Positions 17,015 to 27,654 of a stretch of 64,000 nt of DNA are shown here, in pieces (the first letter of the stretch is position 1; every line of letters starts with the position of its first letter). Position numbers and translations under genes: made by a program. Below the pieces are notes generated by a model that worked only from the letters and a program-made list of their open reading frames with translations, ran no database searches and had not been told where the DNA came from. The stretch lies in assembly GCA_020637805.1 (NCBI GenBank), contig JACKJU010000004.1, forward strand, positions 186,001-250,000, given 5' to 3'. Source of the stretch: Nitratireductor sp. (lineage in GTDB: Bacteria > Pseudomonadota > Alphaproteobacteria > Rhizobiales > Rhizobiaceae).

Positions 17015-17077
17015 CAGCGGGCCGTTCAGGCTGGCGAGCCCGGACGGGGCGGACTCGAAGCCGCGGCAGAGGCGCGA

Positions 17078-17096
17078 CGGGTGCGCGATGCACCCG
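17078..17096. terminator. candidate hairpin between convergent tadA and lipoprotein genes
   Basis: CGGGTGC at 17078-17084 and GCACCCG at 17090-17096 form a perfect 7-base stem with a 5-base loop. It lies between two genes that end facing each other. No T-run follows on the plus side, so termination is only suggested. Confidence 0.3.
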
Positions 17097-17136
17097 CGTG
17101 AATGATCGATGTTCTTTACCGGGTAACAGGCAGCCG

Positions 17137-17832
17137 TCAGTCGGCTGTTGCCTCTTCGAACGCCTTTTTCTCGCGTTCCTTGATGGCCGCCAGTTCTTCC
17201 TCGGTATAGCCGGCATCGCCTGCCACCGCTGTAGCAGCAGGAATGGTGTACTGAGAAGGCGGATCGGTAAGGTATTTGCGCTTGCCATTGAGGCCCGCAC
17301 CCTTGAGTTCGGCGCGGCGCTTTAGAACGGCGGTGCGGATTTCCGCATCCGTGCACATGCGCATGATCTTGCCGTCGGGATCGCACGAAACATTGGGGAT
17401 GCCCTGGCCAACAGGCGCTTCCTGGCCTTTCAGGCGCTTGGAAGTTGTCTGGAACTTCTTGGCGCTCTGGTCGAACTCACGGCGCGCGAAGGAATCCTGC
17501 TCGGCGGCGTCTGCCTCGGCACGGATGCGCGCAAGGCGTTCTTCCGGTGACTCAGGCCAATCTGCGCCCTTTGCCTTTGCCGGATCCTCAAGCGGCTCGA
17601 CGAGCTGCTTTTCCTCGGGCACTACCAGGGTTTCAGGCCTCGGCTTGTAGGCAATGTCCTTGTGCTGGCTCTTCAGGGAAAACATGTTGTAGAGATCCTT
17701 GAAGGTCTGCTCCTCCTGCGAGACGCCGGTACCGTAGGTGGTACCGCTCACGCAGCCGGAAAGGACGAGCGTGCCGCCAAGCACCGCAAGGACGCCAAGT
17801 TTTCCACTTGCCTTCAAGATACGCACTTCCAT
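17137..17832 (-). CDS. predicted lipoprotein of unknown function
   Basis: The 231-residue protein starts with a lipoprotein signal (hydrophobic LGVLAVLGGTLVLSGC, lipobox LSGC near residue 27), then a charged, low-complexity chain containing PEERLARIRAEADAAEQD and a Cys pair (SCDPDGKIMRMC). The C-terminus is Glu/Lys-rich and likely helical. I do not recognise a named domain. Similar SmpA-unlike lipoproteins are found beside ileS in relatives, from memory. Start ATG 17832 was chosen because it places a basic residue stretch ahead of the signal helix; an upstream ATG at 17880 is in frame. Confidence 0.7.
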   Translation of the reverse strand: MEVRILKASGKLGVLAVLGGTLVLSGCVSGTTYGTGVSQEEQTFKDLYNMFSLKSQHKDIAYKPRPETLVVPEEKQLVEPLEDPAKAKGADWPESPEERLARIRAEADAAEQDSFARREFDQSAKKFQTTSKRLKGQEAPVGQGIPNVSCDPDGKIMRMCTDAEIRTAVLKRRAELKGAGLNGKRKYLTDPPSQYTIPAATAVAGDAGYTEEELAAIKEREKKAFEEATAD

Positions 17833-18045
17833 TCCCCTGACTTCCCGCCAGCTACCGGCGGACAAACTCCGCCTGATCATGTTCAGGCGAGCCTAATCGA
17901 CCACAAAAGTGGCCTAAATCTGTCTGCGGCGAAAACTACTGCAAAAGGGCCTCAGGCGCAACGCCGGGAACCGGTGGCACGCCTTCATGGTTTATTGCCG
18001 GTCCCGACTGTTGCAGGAATGCATCCGATTGCAGGCGACCACCGT

Positions 18046-20949
18046 CTACTTACCGGTGATCTCGTGCATGGCCGCAGCATCGCGGGCGGAAAGCTCCGGA
18101 AAGGCCGGATCCGACCCCACGTCCGGCACGATGCGCCAGGAACGCGCGCATTTGCGCCCCTTGGCCGGCCTGTGGACAACTGCAACGCCTGGAACGTCGG
18201 GAAGGGTAAAGGCCCCTTCCGGCGCAGGTTCACCGGTGATGGTGATCTGGCTGGTGATGCAGATATCGGCCATGTCTCGGCCCTCGATTGCCGCCATCAG
18301 GTCCGGGTCGGATACATGGACCACCGGCGCTGATTCCAGCGATGAACCGATGTTCTTTTCCCGGCGCTCGATTTCCAGCGCTCCCGTGACGACACGGCGG
18401 ACAGCGCGGATCTTGCGCCATTTCTCGGCGAGCGCCTCGTCCAGCCAGGTGTCCGGCAACTGCGGGAACTGCTCGAGGTGCACCGATTCCGCCTCGGGAT
18501 GACGCGAAAGCCAGCTTTCCTCCATGGTGAAGGGCAGCATGGGCGCAAGCCAGCGCACCAGGCAATCGAATATCGTGCGGATAACCTGCAGCGAAGCCAA
18601 CCGGCGCTTGCTCGAAGGCGCATCGCAGTAAAGCGCATCCTTGCGGATATCGAAGTAGAAGGCCGAAAGCTCGATGTTCGAGAAATCGATCAGCGTGCGG
18701 GTGATGCGCTTGAAATCGAAGTCGTCATAGCCCTTGCGCACGATCACGTCGAGTTCGGCAAGCCGCGACAGCATGAGCCGTTCGAGTTCGGGCATGTCGC
18801 CCGGCGCCATTTCATCGCCCTTGTCATGCGCCAGCGTACCCAGCATCCAGCGTATGGTGTTCCTGAGCTTGCGGTAGCTGTCGATATTGGTCTGGATGAT
18901 CGTTTCGCCCAGGCGCTGGTCTTCCCAGTAGTCCGTGGTCATGACCCACAGGCGCAGGATGTCCGCGCCGGACTTGTTCATGACGTCCTGCGGGAAAACC
19001 TGGTTGTTGAGCGATTTCGACATCTTGCGCCCGTCCTCGGCCATGGTGAAGCCATGGGTGATGACGGCATCATAGGGCGCACGGCCGCGCGTGGCGCAGC
19101 CTTCCAGGAGCGAAGAGTGGAACCAGCCGCGATGCTGGTCAGAACCTTCCAAGTAGACATCTGCCGGCCATTTGAGGTCCGGGCGGTCCTCCAGAACGAA
19201 GGAGTGGGTCGATCCGGAATCGAACCACACATCGAGAATGTCGGTTACCTGTGACCAGGGTTCATTGGAGCGTGCGCCGAGGAACCTTTCGCGAGCTCCG
19301 TCTGCGAACCAGGCATCGGCTCCTTCGGCCTCGAAGGCCTCCAGGATGCGGGCGTCCACCGCGTCGTCGCGCAGGATATTGCCGTCTTCGTCGACAAAGA
19401 TGCAGATCGGAACGCCCCATGCACGCTGGCGCGAAAGCACCCAATCGGGCCGTTGCTCGATCATCGAGCGCAGGCGGTTCTGCCCCTGTGCCGGCACGAA
19501 GCGCGTGGCATCGATGGCGGCAAGGGCGCGGCTGCGCAAGGTCGACTGGTCGCCAAGGTCCTTGTCCATGTAGACGAACCATTGCGGCGTGTTGCGGAAG
19601 ATGACCGGCTTCTTGGATCGCCAGGAATGCGGATAGGTATGCTTGAGGCGGCCGCGCGCGAACAGGCGGTCAGCCTCGATCAGCGCCTTGATGACGGCAT
19701 TGTTGGCATCGCCCTTCTTGCCCTTGTCGTCGATCACGCGAGCGGCTCCGCCCTCGCGATCCGGCCCGAAACCCGGAGCATCCCTGGTGTAGAAGCCATC
19801 ATCATCGACGGTAAAGGGAATGGCCGACGGGATACCGAGTGCCTCGAGTTCAGAACGCGCGTCCATCCATGCCTCGAAGTCTTCCGCACCGTGGCCAGGC
19901 GCGGTGTGCACGAAACCGGTACCGGCATCGTCCGTCACATGTTCGCCAGCCAGAAGTGGAACGGCAAAGTCGTATCCGCCGCCGAAACCCTTGAGCGGAT
20001 GCTCGCAGGTGACTTTGGCGAGATCATCGGAGGTCACGTCTTGCAGGCGCTTGTATTCCAGCTTCGCCTTGGCGAAGCTTTCCTCGGCCAGCGCGTCGGC
20101 GAAGATGAGCTTTTCGCCCGGACGCGGACCGAAATCGTTCTCGGCGGCGGTCACTTCATAAAGACCATAGGCGATGCGCGGCGAATAGGCGATGGCGCGG
20201 TTGCCGGGGATGGTCCACGGTGTGGTGGTCCAGATGACGATGTATGCGTCCGTAAGTGCATCGGAGCCGGAGGCAACCGGAAACTTCACCCAGATCGTGT
20301 CGCTCTCGTAGTCCTGGTACTCGACCTCGGCTTCGGCCAGCGCAGTACGCTCTACCACCGACCACATGACCGGCTTGGAGCCGCGATAGAGCTGGCCGGA
20401 CTTGGCAATCTTGAGCAGTTCACCTGCGATGCGCGATTCTGCGTGGAAGTTCATCGTCGTGTAGGGATTATCGAAGTCTCCCTCGATGCCCAGCCGCCTG
20501 AACTCACCGGTCTGCACGTCGATCCAGTGCTGGGCGAACTCCCGGCATTCCTTGCGAAACTCGTTGATCGGAACCTCGTCCTTGTTCCTGCCCTTGGCGC
20601 GGTATTGTTCCTCGATCTTCCATTCGATGGGCAGACCATGGCAGTCCCAGCCCGGAACGTAGTTGGAATCGAAGCCGCGCATCTGGAACGAGCGCGTGAT
20701 GACGTCCTTCAGGATCTTGTTGAGCGCGTGGCCGATATGGATGTTACCGTTGGCATAGGGCGGGCCGTCATGGAGCACGTATTTCGGCCGGCCGGCTGCG
20801 GCTTCGCGCAGGCGCTTGTAGAGGTCCATTTCCTGCCAGCGCGCGACAAGCTCGGGTTCCTTTTTCGGAAGCCCGGCGCGCATCGGGAAATCCGTCTGCG
20901 GCAGGAAGAGCGTGGATGAGTAATCGATGTTTTCAGCTGAGTCGGTCAT
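18046..20949 (-). CDS. ileS: isoleucyl-tRNA synthetase
   Basis: The 967-residue class I synthetase has HIGH as NIHIGHALNK (about residues 70-79) and KMSKS as GRKMSKSLNNQ (about residue 643). The editing domain lies between, including the TTTPWTIPGNRA segment near residue 245. The enzyme charges tRNA-Ile and hydrolyses mischarged Val. Start ATG 20949 (MTDSAENIDYSS) was chosen over an upstream in-frame start because it gives the family N-terminus. The C-terminal end lacks the four-cysteine zinc finger of E. coli IleS (there is an RKCARSW remnant only), as in several alphaproteobacteria. lspA, often downstream, is absent here. Confidence 0.95.
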   Translation of the reverse strand: MTDSAENIDYSSTLFLPQTDFPMRAGLPKKEPELVARWQEMDLYKRLREAAAGRPKYVLHDGPPYANGNIHIGHALNKILKDVITRSFQMRGFDSNYVPGWDCHGLPIEWKIEEQYRAKGRNKDEVPINEFRKECREFAQHWIDVQTGEFRRLGIEGDFDNPYTTMNFHAESRIAGELLKIAKSGQLYRGSKPVMWSVVERTALAEAEVEYQDYESDTIWVKFPVASGSDALTDAYIVIWTTTPWTIPGNRAIAYSPRIAYGLYEVTAAENDFGPRPGEKLIFADALAEESFAKAKLEYKRLQDVTSDDLAKVTCEHPLKGFGGGYDFAVPLLAGEHVTDDAGTGFVHTAPGHGAEDFEAWMDARSELEALGIPSAIPFTVDDDGFYTRDAPGFGPDREGGAARVIDDKGKKGDANNAVIKALIEADRLFARGRLKHTYPHSWRSKKPVIFRNTPQWFVYMDKDLGDQSTLRSRALAAIDATRFVPAQGQNRLRSMIEQRPDWVLSRQRAWGVPICIFVDEDGNILRDDAVDARILEAFEAEGADAWFADGARERFLGARSNEPWSQVTDILDVWFDSGSTHSFVLEDRPDLKWPADVYLEGSDQHRGWFHSSLLEGCATRGRAPYDAVITHGFTMAEDGRKMSKSLNNQVFPQDVMNKSGADILRLWVMTTDYWEDQRLGETIIQTNIDSYRKLRNTIRWMLGTLAHDKGDEMAPGDMPELERLMLSRLAELDVIVRKGYDDFDFKRITRTLIDFSNIELSAFYFDIRKDALYCDAPSSKRRLASLQVIRTIFDCLVRWLAPMLPFTMEESWLSRHPEAESVHLEQFPQLPDTWLDEALAEKWRKIRAVRRVVTGALEIERREKNIGSSLESAPVVHVSDPDLMAAIEGRDMADICITSQITITGEPAPEGAFTLPDVPGVAVVHRPAKGRKCARSWRIVPDVGSDPAFPELSARDAAAMHEITGK

Positions 20950-21268
20950 TGATCGTTCTTTCATGCGGCCCCACCGGGCCGGGCGCTCGAAGAAATGCGC
21001 CAATCGTGTTCCTGGAAGATAGAATGGCAAAGGCCAGAAGCCCGGCCCCCTGCTGCATCAAATCGAGCGGGAGACCGGGACCATAATTCGTATTTGTCCG
21101 GAAGCTGACTTGTCCGGGCGCTTCGAAAGGTCTGCGATCCACATGGTGGCGGTTCATAACGCGTTTGCCCGCACATGAAAAGCGCCCTTGGCACGGTAAG
21201 CCGGCGGAATTTGCATTCTTGTTACCAAATGCGTAATGGGCACCGGGAAGACAGAAAGTGGAGACCCG

Positions 21269-21685
21269 ATGAAACCGAATTTCCTGACCATGACCGTGCT
21301 TGTTGGCGCGCTTGCAATCACCCATGGATGCACCAACAGGCCCGAACCGGTGGCACAACCGGGTCTTGGTATCTCGCTCACGCCGACGGGCCTCTCGCTT
21401 ACCGGTGCTGCACAGGATGTCAGCGAGGACATTTCCTAGGGTCCTTGCTCGAACGCGATCGCGACCATCGGCGCGGAAAGGGTGAGGCCGACCGAGGTCG
21501 TGCGCGGCATGACGTCCTGCGATCTCTACTTCATCAAGGGACAGCCAAAGGCCATCAACCGCAGTGGCGTGTATGTCGGCCCGAACGACAACGGCATCGC
21601 CAAGAACATGGTGCTCACCTACGACGAGAACGGTGTCGAACGCCGCTATATCTTCGTTGAAAACCTGCTCGACAGGGTCGAGTGA
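21269..21685 (+). pseudogene. lipoprotein gene interrupted by an in-frame amber codon
   Basis: The reading frame from ATG 21269 encodes an N-terminal signal with a possible lipobox cysteine at residue 21 (ITHGC) and continues to a TGA at 21685. Codon 57 (21437-21439) is TAG. Beyond it the same frame stays open for 81 codons and encodes a plausible domain (ATIGAERVRPTEVVRGMTSC and a C-terminal YIFVENLLDRVE). A single C-to-T change of a CAG Gln codon would explain the stop. Whether this is a recent loss, a sequencing error or a readthrough codon cannot be told. It lies on the plus strand between ileS and ribF, which run the other way. Function unknown. Confidence 0.7.
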
Positions 21686-21695
21686 CGGCAACTCT

Positions 21696-22682
21696 CTAAA
21701 AGTTCAGCTCGCGGTCAAGGGCAGAAAGCGGTGCGACGCCCGCCAACAGGGCGCGCGCCTCGGCCTCGTCCCGCTTCATCTGTTCAACGAGCGGATCAAG
21801 CCCGTCGAAGCGGATCTCGGGGCGCAGGTAGCCGAACAGCGAGACCGTGCATGTTTCGCCATAGAGGTCTGGCGAGGCATCGAAGACAAAGGTTTCGAGA
21901 AGCAGCGGCGCATCGGGTTCATCCACCGTTGGACGGCGGCCGAAGCTGGCCACGCCATCGTGCAGGGTACCATCCGCGCGGCGCAGACGAACGGCGTAGA
22001 TGCCGGGCTTGAGATTGGTAGCCGGCGGCAACGCCATGTTGGCTGTCGGAAAACCCAGCGTACGGCCCAGTTTCTTGCCGTGAATGATTTCTCCCTCGAC
22101 CGCATGGCGGTAACCCAGAAGCCCGGCGGCGCCCGCCGTGTCGCCTGCCGCAAGGGCGGACCGGATACGTGTCGAGGAGATCACTTCTCCTCCCTCGTCC
22201 CTGAAGGCTGGGGCGAGCGTGACACCGAAGCCGCTTTCCCGCCCCGCATGGACCAGCATGTCCGTATCGCCCTCGCGCCCCTTGCCGAACCGGAAATCGT
22301 AGCCTGTAACTATGTGGGCCGCACCAAGCTGCCCCACCAGGACCTCGCTGATGAAGTCGCTGGCGGAACGTGCGGCAAATTCCTTGTCGAAACGCTGCTC
22401 GTAGACTGCCTCGACGCCCAGCATGCCGAGTATCCTCGCCTTCATTGGCGCAGGGGTGAGACGGCAGACCGGTTCCTGCGGACGGAACAGGCTGCGCGGA
22501 TGCGGTTCGAAGGTCAAAACGTTGACCTTGACGCCAAGCCCGCCTGCGATGGCGGAGGCCTCGTCAAGAACAGCCTGGTGTCCCCTGTGGACGCCGTCGA
22601 AATTGCCGATCGCCACCACGCCGCCTTTCAGCGACTGTGGCAGATGGCTCGTTGAATCGAAAACCCGACCGGTGACATTCAT
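21696..22682 (-). CDS. ribF: bifunctional riboflavin kinase/FAD synthetase
   Basis: The 328-residue protein has the FAD synthetase nucleotidyl-transferase domain first (VVAIGNFDGVHRGHQAVL, about residues 21-38), then the riboflavin kinase domain (LGFPTANMALPP near residue 203, and the C-terminal YLRPEIRFDG and VEQMKRDEAEAR). It makes FMN and then FAD. Start ATG 22682 gives the standard N-terminus and follows the HAD gene by 16 bases. I see no room for an FMN riboswitch. Confidence 0.95.
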   Translation of the reverse strand: MNVTGRVFDSTSHLPQSLKGGVVAIGNFDGVHRGHQAVLDEASAIAGGLGVKVNVLTFEPHPRSLFRPQEPVCRLTPAPMKARILGMLGVEAVYEQRFDKEFAARSASDFISEVLVGQLGAAHIVTGYDFRFGKGREGDTDMLVHAGRESGFGVTLAPAFRDEGGEVISSTRIRSALAAGDTAGAAGLLGYRHAVEGEIIHGKKLGRTLGFPTANMALPPATNLKPGIYAVRLRRADGTLHDGVASFGRRPTVDEPDAPLLLETFVFDASPDLYGETCTVSLFGYLRPEIRFDGLDPLVEQMKRDEAEARALLAGVAPLSALDRELNF

Positions 22683-22698
22683 GGCGTGAACTGTCCAC

Positions 22699-23598
22699 CT
22701 ACCAGCACAGGCGCGGTATCCAGGCCACCGGTGAAACGCCGCGCGCATCGAGGAATGCCTGCAGCTTTTCAGCGTCCGGATTGTCCGCATCGCCATATTC
22801 AGCGGCGTGAATGCCTGCGGACACATAGAGTACGTCGAGGCCGAAATCCGCGGCGCCCTTGATGTCGGTCGGCATTCCGTCCCCGATGGCAAGGATTTCG
22901 TTGCGGGCAAATTTGCTGCCCGTCTTTTCTTCGGCGAGTGCGATAGCCGCCTCGTAGATCGGGGAATAGGGCTTGCCCGCGATACGCGTTGTGCCACCGA
23001 ATTCCTCGTAGAGAGCCGCGAGCGCGCCGGCGCAGTAGATCAGCCGGTCACCAACTTCCACCACCAGGTCGGGATTGGCACAGATGAACGGCAGGCCACG
23101 GCCTGAGAGACGCTGCATCATTTCGCGGTAGTCTTCGGGCGTTTCCTCCATGTCATTGAAGGGACCGGTACAGACAATTGCCTCCGCCTCCTCCTCGGCA
23201 ACGCGGACCGAATGAATGCCTTCGAAGAGGCGATCATCCTTCGCAGGGCCGATGTGGAAGACCCTGGCAGGCGCCTGTTTCATCAGTTCACGGGTCACGT
23301 CACCCGAGGTCACCACACCGTCAAAGGTACCTTCAGGCACGCCGAGCCTGGCAAGCTGCTCGATTACCGGCCCGTGGGGGCGCGGCGCATTGGTGATCAT
23401 GACGACCGCGCCGCCGCCTTTTCGGAAATTCGAAAGCGCTTCGATTGCCGCAGGCCAGGACCTTACACCGTTGTGCAGTACGCCCCAGACGTCGCAAAGG
23501 ACCAGACGGTAGTTCGCGGCGATTTCCGAAAGCCCGGATATGCGCGGCGAACCGGTGTTTCCGTCCGTGCCGGAGGATGAAACGGGGCTGTTCGCCAT
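22699..23598 (-). CDS. TIGR01459-type HAD family hydrolase
   Basis: The 299-residue protein has HAD motif I as LCDVWGVLHNG (about residues 34-44), motif II MITNAPRP, the Lys of AGKPYSPIYEAA, and motif IV IGDGMPTDIKGA (about 241-252), with a NagD-like C2 cap. Proteins of this alphaproteobacterial group are of unknown substrate; phosphatase activity is likely. It lies 16 bases upstream of ribF on the same strand, a pairing that hints at a flavin- or nucleotide-phosphate substrate, by context only. Confidence 0.82.
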   Translation of the reverse strand: MANSPVSSSGTDGNTGSPRISGLSEIAANYRLVLCDVWGVLHNGVRSWPAAIEALSNFRKGGGAVVMITNAPRPHGPVIEQLARLGVPEGTFDGVVTSGDVTRELMKQAPARVFHIGPAKDDRLFEGIHSVRVAEEEAEAIVCTGPFNDMEETPEDYREMMQRLSGRGLPFICANPDLVVEVGDRLIYCAGALAALYEEFGGTTRIAGKPYSPIYEAAIALAEEKTGSKFARNEILAIGDGMPTDIKGAADFGLDVLYVSAGIHAAEYGDADNPDAEKLQAFLDARGVSPVAWIPRLCW

Positions 23599-23863
23599 GA
23601 GGGTTTTCCAAGGGTTCGAGTGCGGTAGCAGGCGCGAAAGAAATGCGCAGCCTATGTGGCAAAGCGCAAGTCACGGGTCAAGCCTGCCCTCCTCGCCTGA
23701 CATCTTTACCACGCGGCTTAACGGTATCTGCTTACCATCAGCCTCAATTCCGGTTTTCCTGCGGCCAAACAGGTGGTTTACTGGGCGGAGATGGTATGCG
23801 GATTGCCGGCCATGCAGGTGCCAAATCCGCAAAACGGGACAATGTGTAACGGGTAGATATCCC

Positions 23864-25120
23864 ATGGTTCGACTGATCATACTGCCGCTGGTTCTGGCGA
23901 TCGCCCTGTCGGCCGTCGTCTACTACGGCCACATGCTGTTCGATCTGTCGAATTTGGAAATTGCCCTGATTGCAGGCATCCTGTTCTGCATTTCGATGGT
24001 TCTCTACCATCACCTAGTTGCGAGCGCGGCGATACGCCGGGTTCATCGCAATATCGAGGCGCTGAACGGCTTCGAGCGCGAACTGCTGCGCCGGATCGAT
24101 GAACTGCGTTCCGACAAGGCACCGCATTCGGAAACGGCCCTTCTTTCGGAACGGATCGACCAGCTCGACATTTTCCGTGAGCGTACAGAGACCGCGCTTG
24201 CCGGAATCGTCGCCGAGCACGAGGGCACTCCAAACACGGCTGCGGACGGGGCTCCACCCCGGTTTACCGATGCAGGCAACGTGGTCGACCTGTCACGCCG
24301 CAAGGGCGAGATCAGGGAAGAAACCAAGCGGCAGGCCTCGTCAAGCAGCCGCATCAGCCAGATCATCGCGGCTGGCCAGACGTCGCTTATGCTGCAGCCG
24401 ATCGTGCAGCTTCCGGGGCGCGCGCCCGTCGGTCTCGAAGCCTTCTGCGCAATCGAGGCGGAAGACGACCGGACCGGCGAAAAACGCCTCGTCTGCGTAG
24501 GCGATACCGAAGACAGGCTGTCACCGCGCACCACGGGCCTCGTCGAACGCGAAACACTCAATCATGCAGCCAAGGCAGTTCGCGTCATGGCGCGCAACGG
24601 CCAGCTGATGCCGGTCTTCCTGCGGCTGTCGAAGGCAACGCTTTCCAAGTCGGCACTGACCAGCGACATCTGCCGCAGCGTCCGCAACGACAACAAGCTT
24701 CTGTCCAACCTGGTATTCCAGTTCCCGCTTGCCGATGTCAGCAGGCTCAAGGGCGAGGAACGGGACAACTTCTACCAGCTCATGGAACTGGGCGTTCCGC
24801 TGTGCGCTTCCGAATGCGAGAGCGTGGAAGATGCCCTTCGCGCTATCCGCTCGGGACACTACAAGTATCTCAAGATGGATGCCTCGCGGCTGCTGTCGTT
24901 CGGCAAGCGCGAAGGCGAACTGGTCTCTGGCCAGATTTTGCCGGACTGCCAGCAGATCGGCGTTTCGGTGATCGCTGCCAATATCGAGGATTCCAACGTT
25001 GCAGCCGAACTGATCGACAACGACATTCTTCTGGCTCAGGGCGACCTGTTCTCGCCACCCCGGCCTGCAAAGCTCGATGAACGGCGCAGCGTTCGAAGCG
25101 AGAAAACGGCTGAACGCTAG
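23864..25120 (+). CDS. membrane-anchored degenerate EAL domain protein
   Basis: The 418-residue protein has two N-terminal membrane helices (about residues 3-22 and 31-49), a coiled region, and a C-terminal EAL-like domain. The signature is EAF (E192-F194, in VGLEAFCAIEAED) instead of EAL, the DDFGTG loop is replaced by CASECES, and the substrate-binding KxD appears as KMDASRL. The final AQGDLFSPP corresponds to the usual QGYLFSKP. Loss of several metal ligands suggests it cannot hydrolyse cyclic di-GMP and may instead bind a ligand or partner. It lies upstream of groESL in the same direction. Start ATG 23864 gives the membrane anchor. Confidence 0.75.
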   Translation: MVRLIILPLVLAIALSAVVYYGHMLFDLSNLEIALIAGILFCISMVLYHHLVASAAIRRVHRNIEALNGFERELLRRIDELRSDKAPHSETALLSERIDQLDIFRERTETALAGIVAEHEGTPNTAADGAPPRFTDAGNVVDLSRRKGEIREETKRQASSSSRISQIIAAGQTSLMLQPIVQLPGRAPVGLEAFCAIEAEDDRTGEKRLVCVGDTEDRLSPRTTGLVERETLNHAAKAVRVMARNGQLMPVFLRLSKATLSKSALTSDICRSVRNDNKLLSNLVFQFPLADVSRLKGEERDNFYQLMELGVPLCASECESVEDALRAIRSGHYKYLKMDASRLLSFGKREGELVSGQILPDCQQIGVSVIAANIEDSNVAAELIDNDILLAQGDLFSPPRPAKLDERRSVRSEKTAER

Positions 25121-25225
25121 GTTCGGCCAATTCGCTCATTTTCCAGCCAGCGTACCCAAAGCAACCTGATTTCGCGCGCCGCCCAACGCTTGCGGGAAAA
25201 AAAATCAGCCATCTGCATCGCATTT

Positions 25226-25254
25226 CTTGACTCTGTCAGGCCATATCCCTATCT
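25226..25254 (+). promoter_or_regulatory. candidate RpoH (sigma-32) promoter of groESL
   Basis: CTTGAC at 25226-25231 and CCTATCT at 25248-25254 are separated by 16 bases, fitting the alphaproteobacterial heat-shock promoter pattern CTTGAC...CYTATNT. It lies 10 bases before the CIRCE operator and about 130 bases before groES. Confidence 0.7.
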
Positions 25255-25263
25255 CAGCGGCTG

Positions 25264-25290
25264 TTAGCACTCTCTTCGGATGAGTGCTAA
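25264..25290. promoter_or_regulatory. CIRCE operator (HrcA-binding site)
   Basis: TTAGCACTC at 25264-25272, a 9-base spacer and GAGTGCTAA at 25282-25290 form a perfect match to the CIRCE consensus. HrcA, encoded elsewhere, represses from this site. Placement immediately after the putative RpoH -10 box means that bound HrcA would block transcription. Confidence 0.97.
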
Positions 25291-25384
25291 CATCGTTTTC
25301 AGGCCTTTCCGGCTAGGTTGCGAAAGGTTATCGCGCCTCCGCCGGAGCGGCATCAATCGTTCCAACAGCTTGGGATACATTACC

Positions 25385-25681
25385 ATGGCAAAAATTAAGT
25401 TTCGCCCGCTGCATGACCGTGTGGTGGTTCGCCGTGTGGAATCGGAGGAAAAGACCGCTGGCGGCATCATTCTCCCCGACACCGCACAGGAAAAGCCTTC
25501 CGAAGGTGAAATCGTTTCCGTTGGCGCTGGCGCCCGCGACGAAACCGGCAAGCTGGTTCCCCTTGACGTCAAGGTTGGCGACCGCGTGCTGTTCGGCAAA
25601 TGGTCCGGCACGGAAGTCAAGATCGGCGGCGAAGACCTGCTGATCATGAAGGAATCCGACATCATGGGCGTTGTTGGCTGA
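25385..25681 (+). CDS. groES: co-chaperonin GroES
   Basis: The 98-residue protein is a standard GroES: FRPLHDRVVVRR at the start, the mobile loop EEKTAGGIILPDTAQEKP (about residues 20-37), and GDRVLFGKWSGTEV. It caps the GroEL ring during ATP-driven folding in the cytoplasm. The CIRCE site lies 94 bases upstream and groEL starts 76 bases downstream. Confidence 0.98.
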   Translation: MAKIKFRPLHDRVVVRRVESEEKTAGGIILPDTAQEKPSEGEIVSVGAGARDETGKLVPLDVKVGDRVLFGKWSGTEVKIGGEDLLIMKESDIMGVVG

Positions 25682-25757
25682 TTGCCTGCGTCCGTTTCGC
25701 ATCAAACCCGAATGAACAGGTGATCCTGTACAAGGTTCACCGCAAAAGGAGCTCAAC

Positions 25758-27398
<1,641 letters not shown>

Positions 27399-27503
27399 GC
27401 AGCGTTTGCGCAAGCAAACGCGCAGCGATGCTCCAAAACCCGCAATCCATCAGCGGCAGGTGATTGCAGACGCAATCACCTGGAGCATTCCGCCTCATGA
27501 GTT

Positions 27504-27535
27504 GGGCCGGTCGCGAGACCGGCCCTTTTCTTTTC
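27504..27535 (+). terminator. rho-independent terminator after groEL
   Basis: GGGCCGGTC at 27504-27512, loop GCGA, and GACCGGCCC at 27517-27525 form a 9-base perfect stem followed by TTTTCTTTT. Confidence 0.92.
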
Positions 27536-27654
27536 CATCTTCGCCCAGAATGCGGCTTTAGCCTCCCGTTCGGCGCAATGCAGCCATTCCCAGGGCATTT
27601 TTCCAGGCCCCGCTTGTTGCAATGCAGCATCACACGTCCTAAGCAGGGGACACA

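Noticed and set aside
19453..20919. 488-codon open frame opposite ileS
   Set aside because: It lies wholly inside the antisense of a firmly identified synthetase, with no protein features of its own.
22683..22698. possible FMN riboswitch before ribF
   Set aside because: Only 16 bases separate ribF from the preceding gene, far too little for the aptamer.
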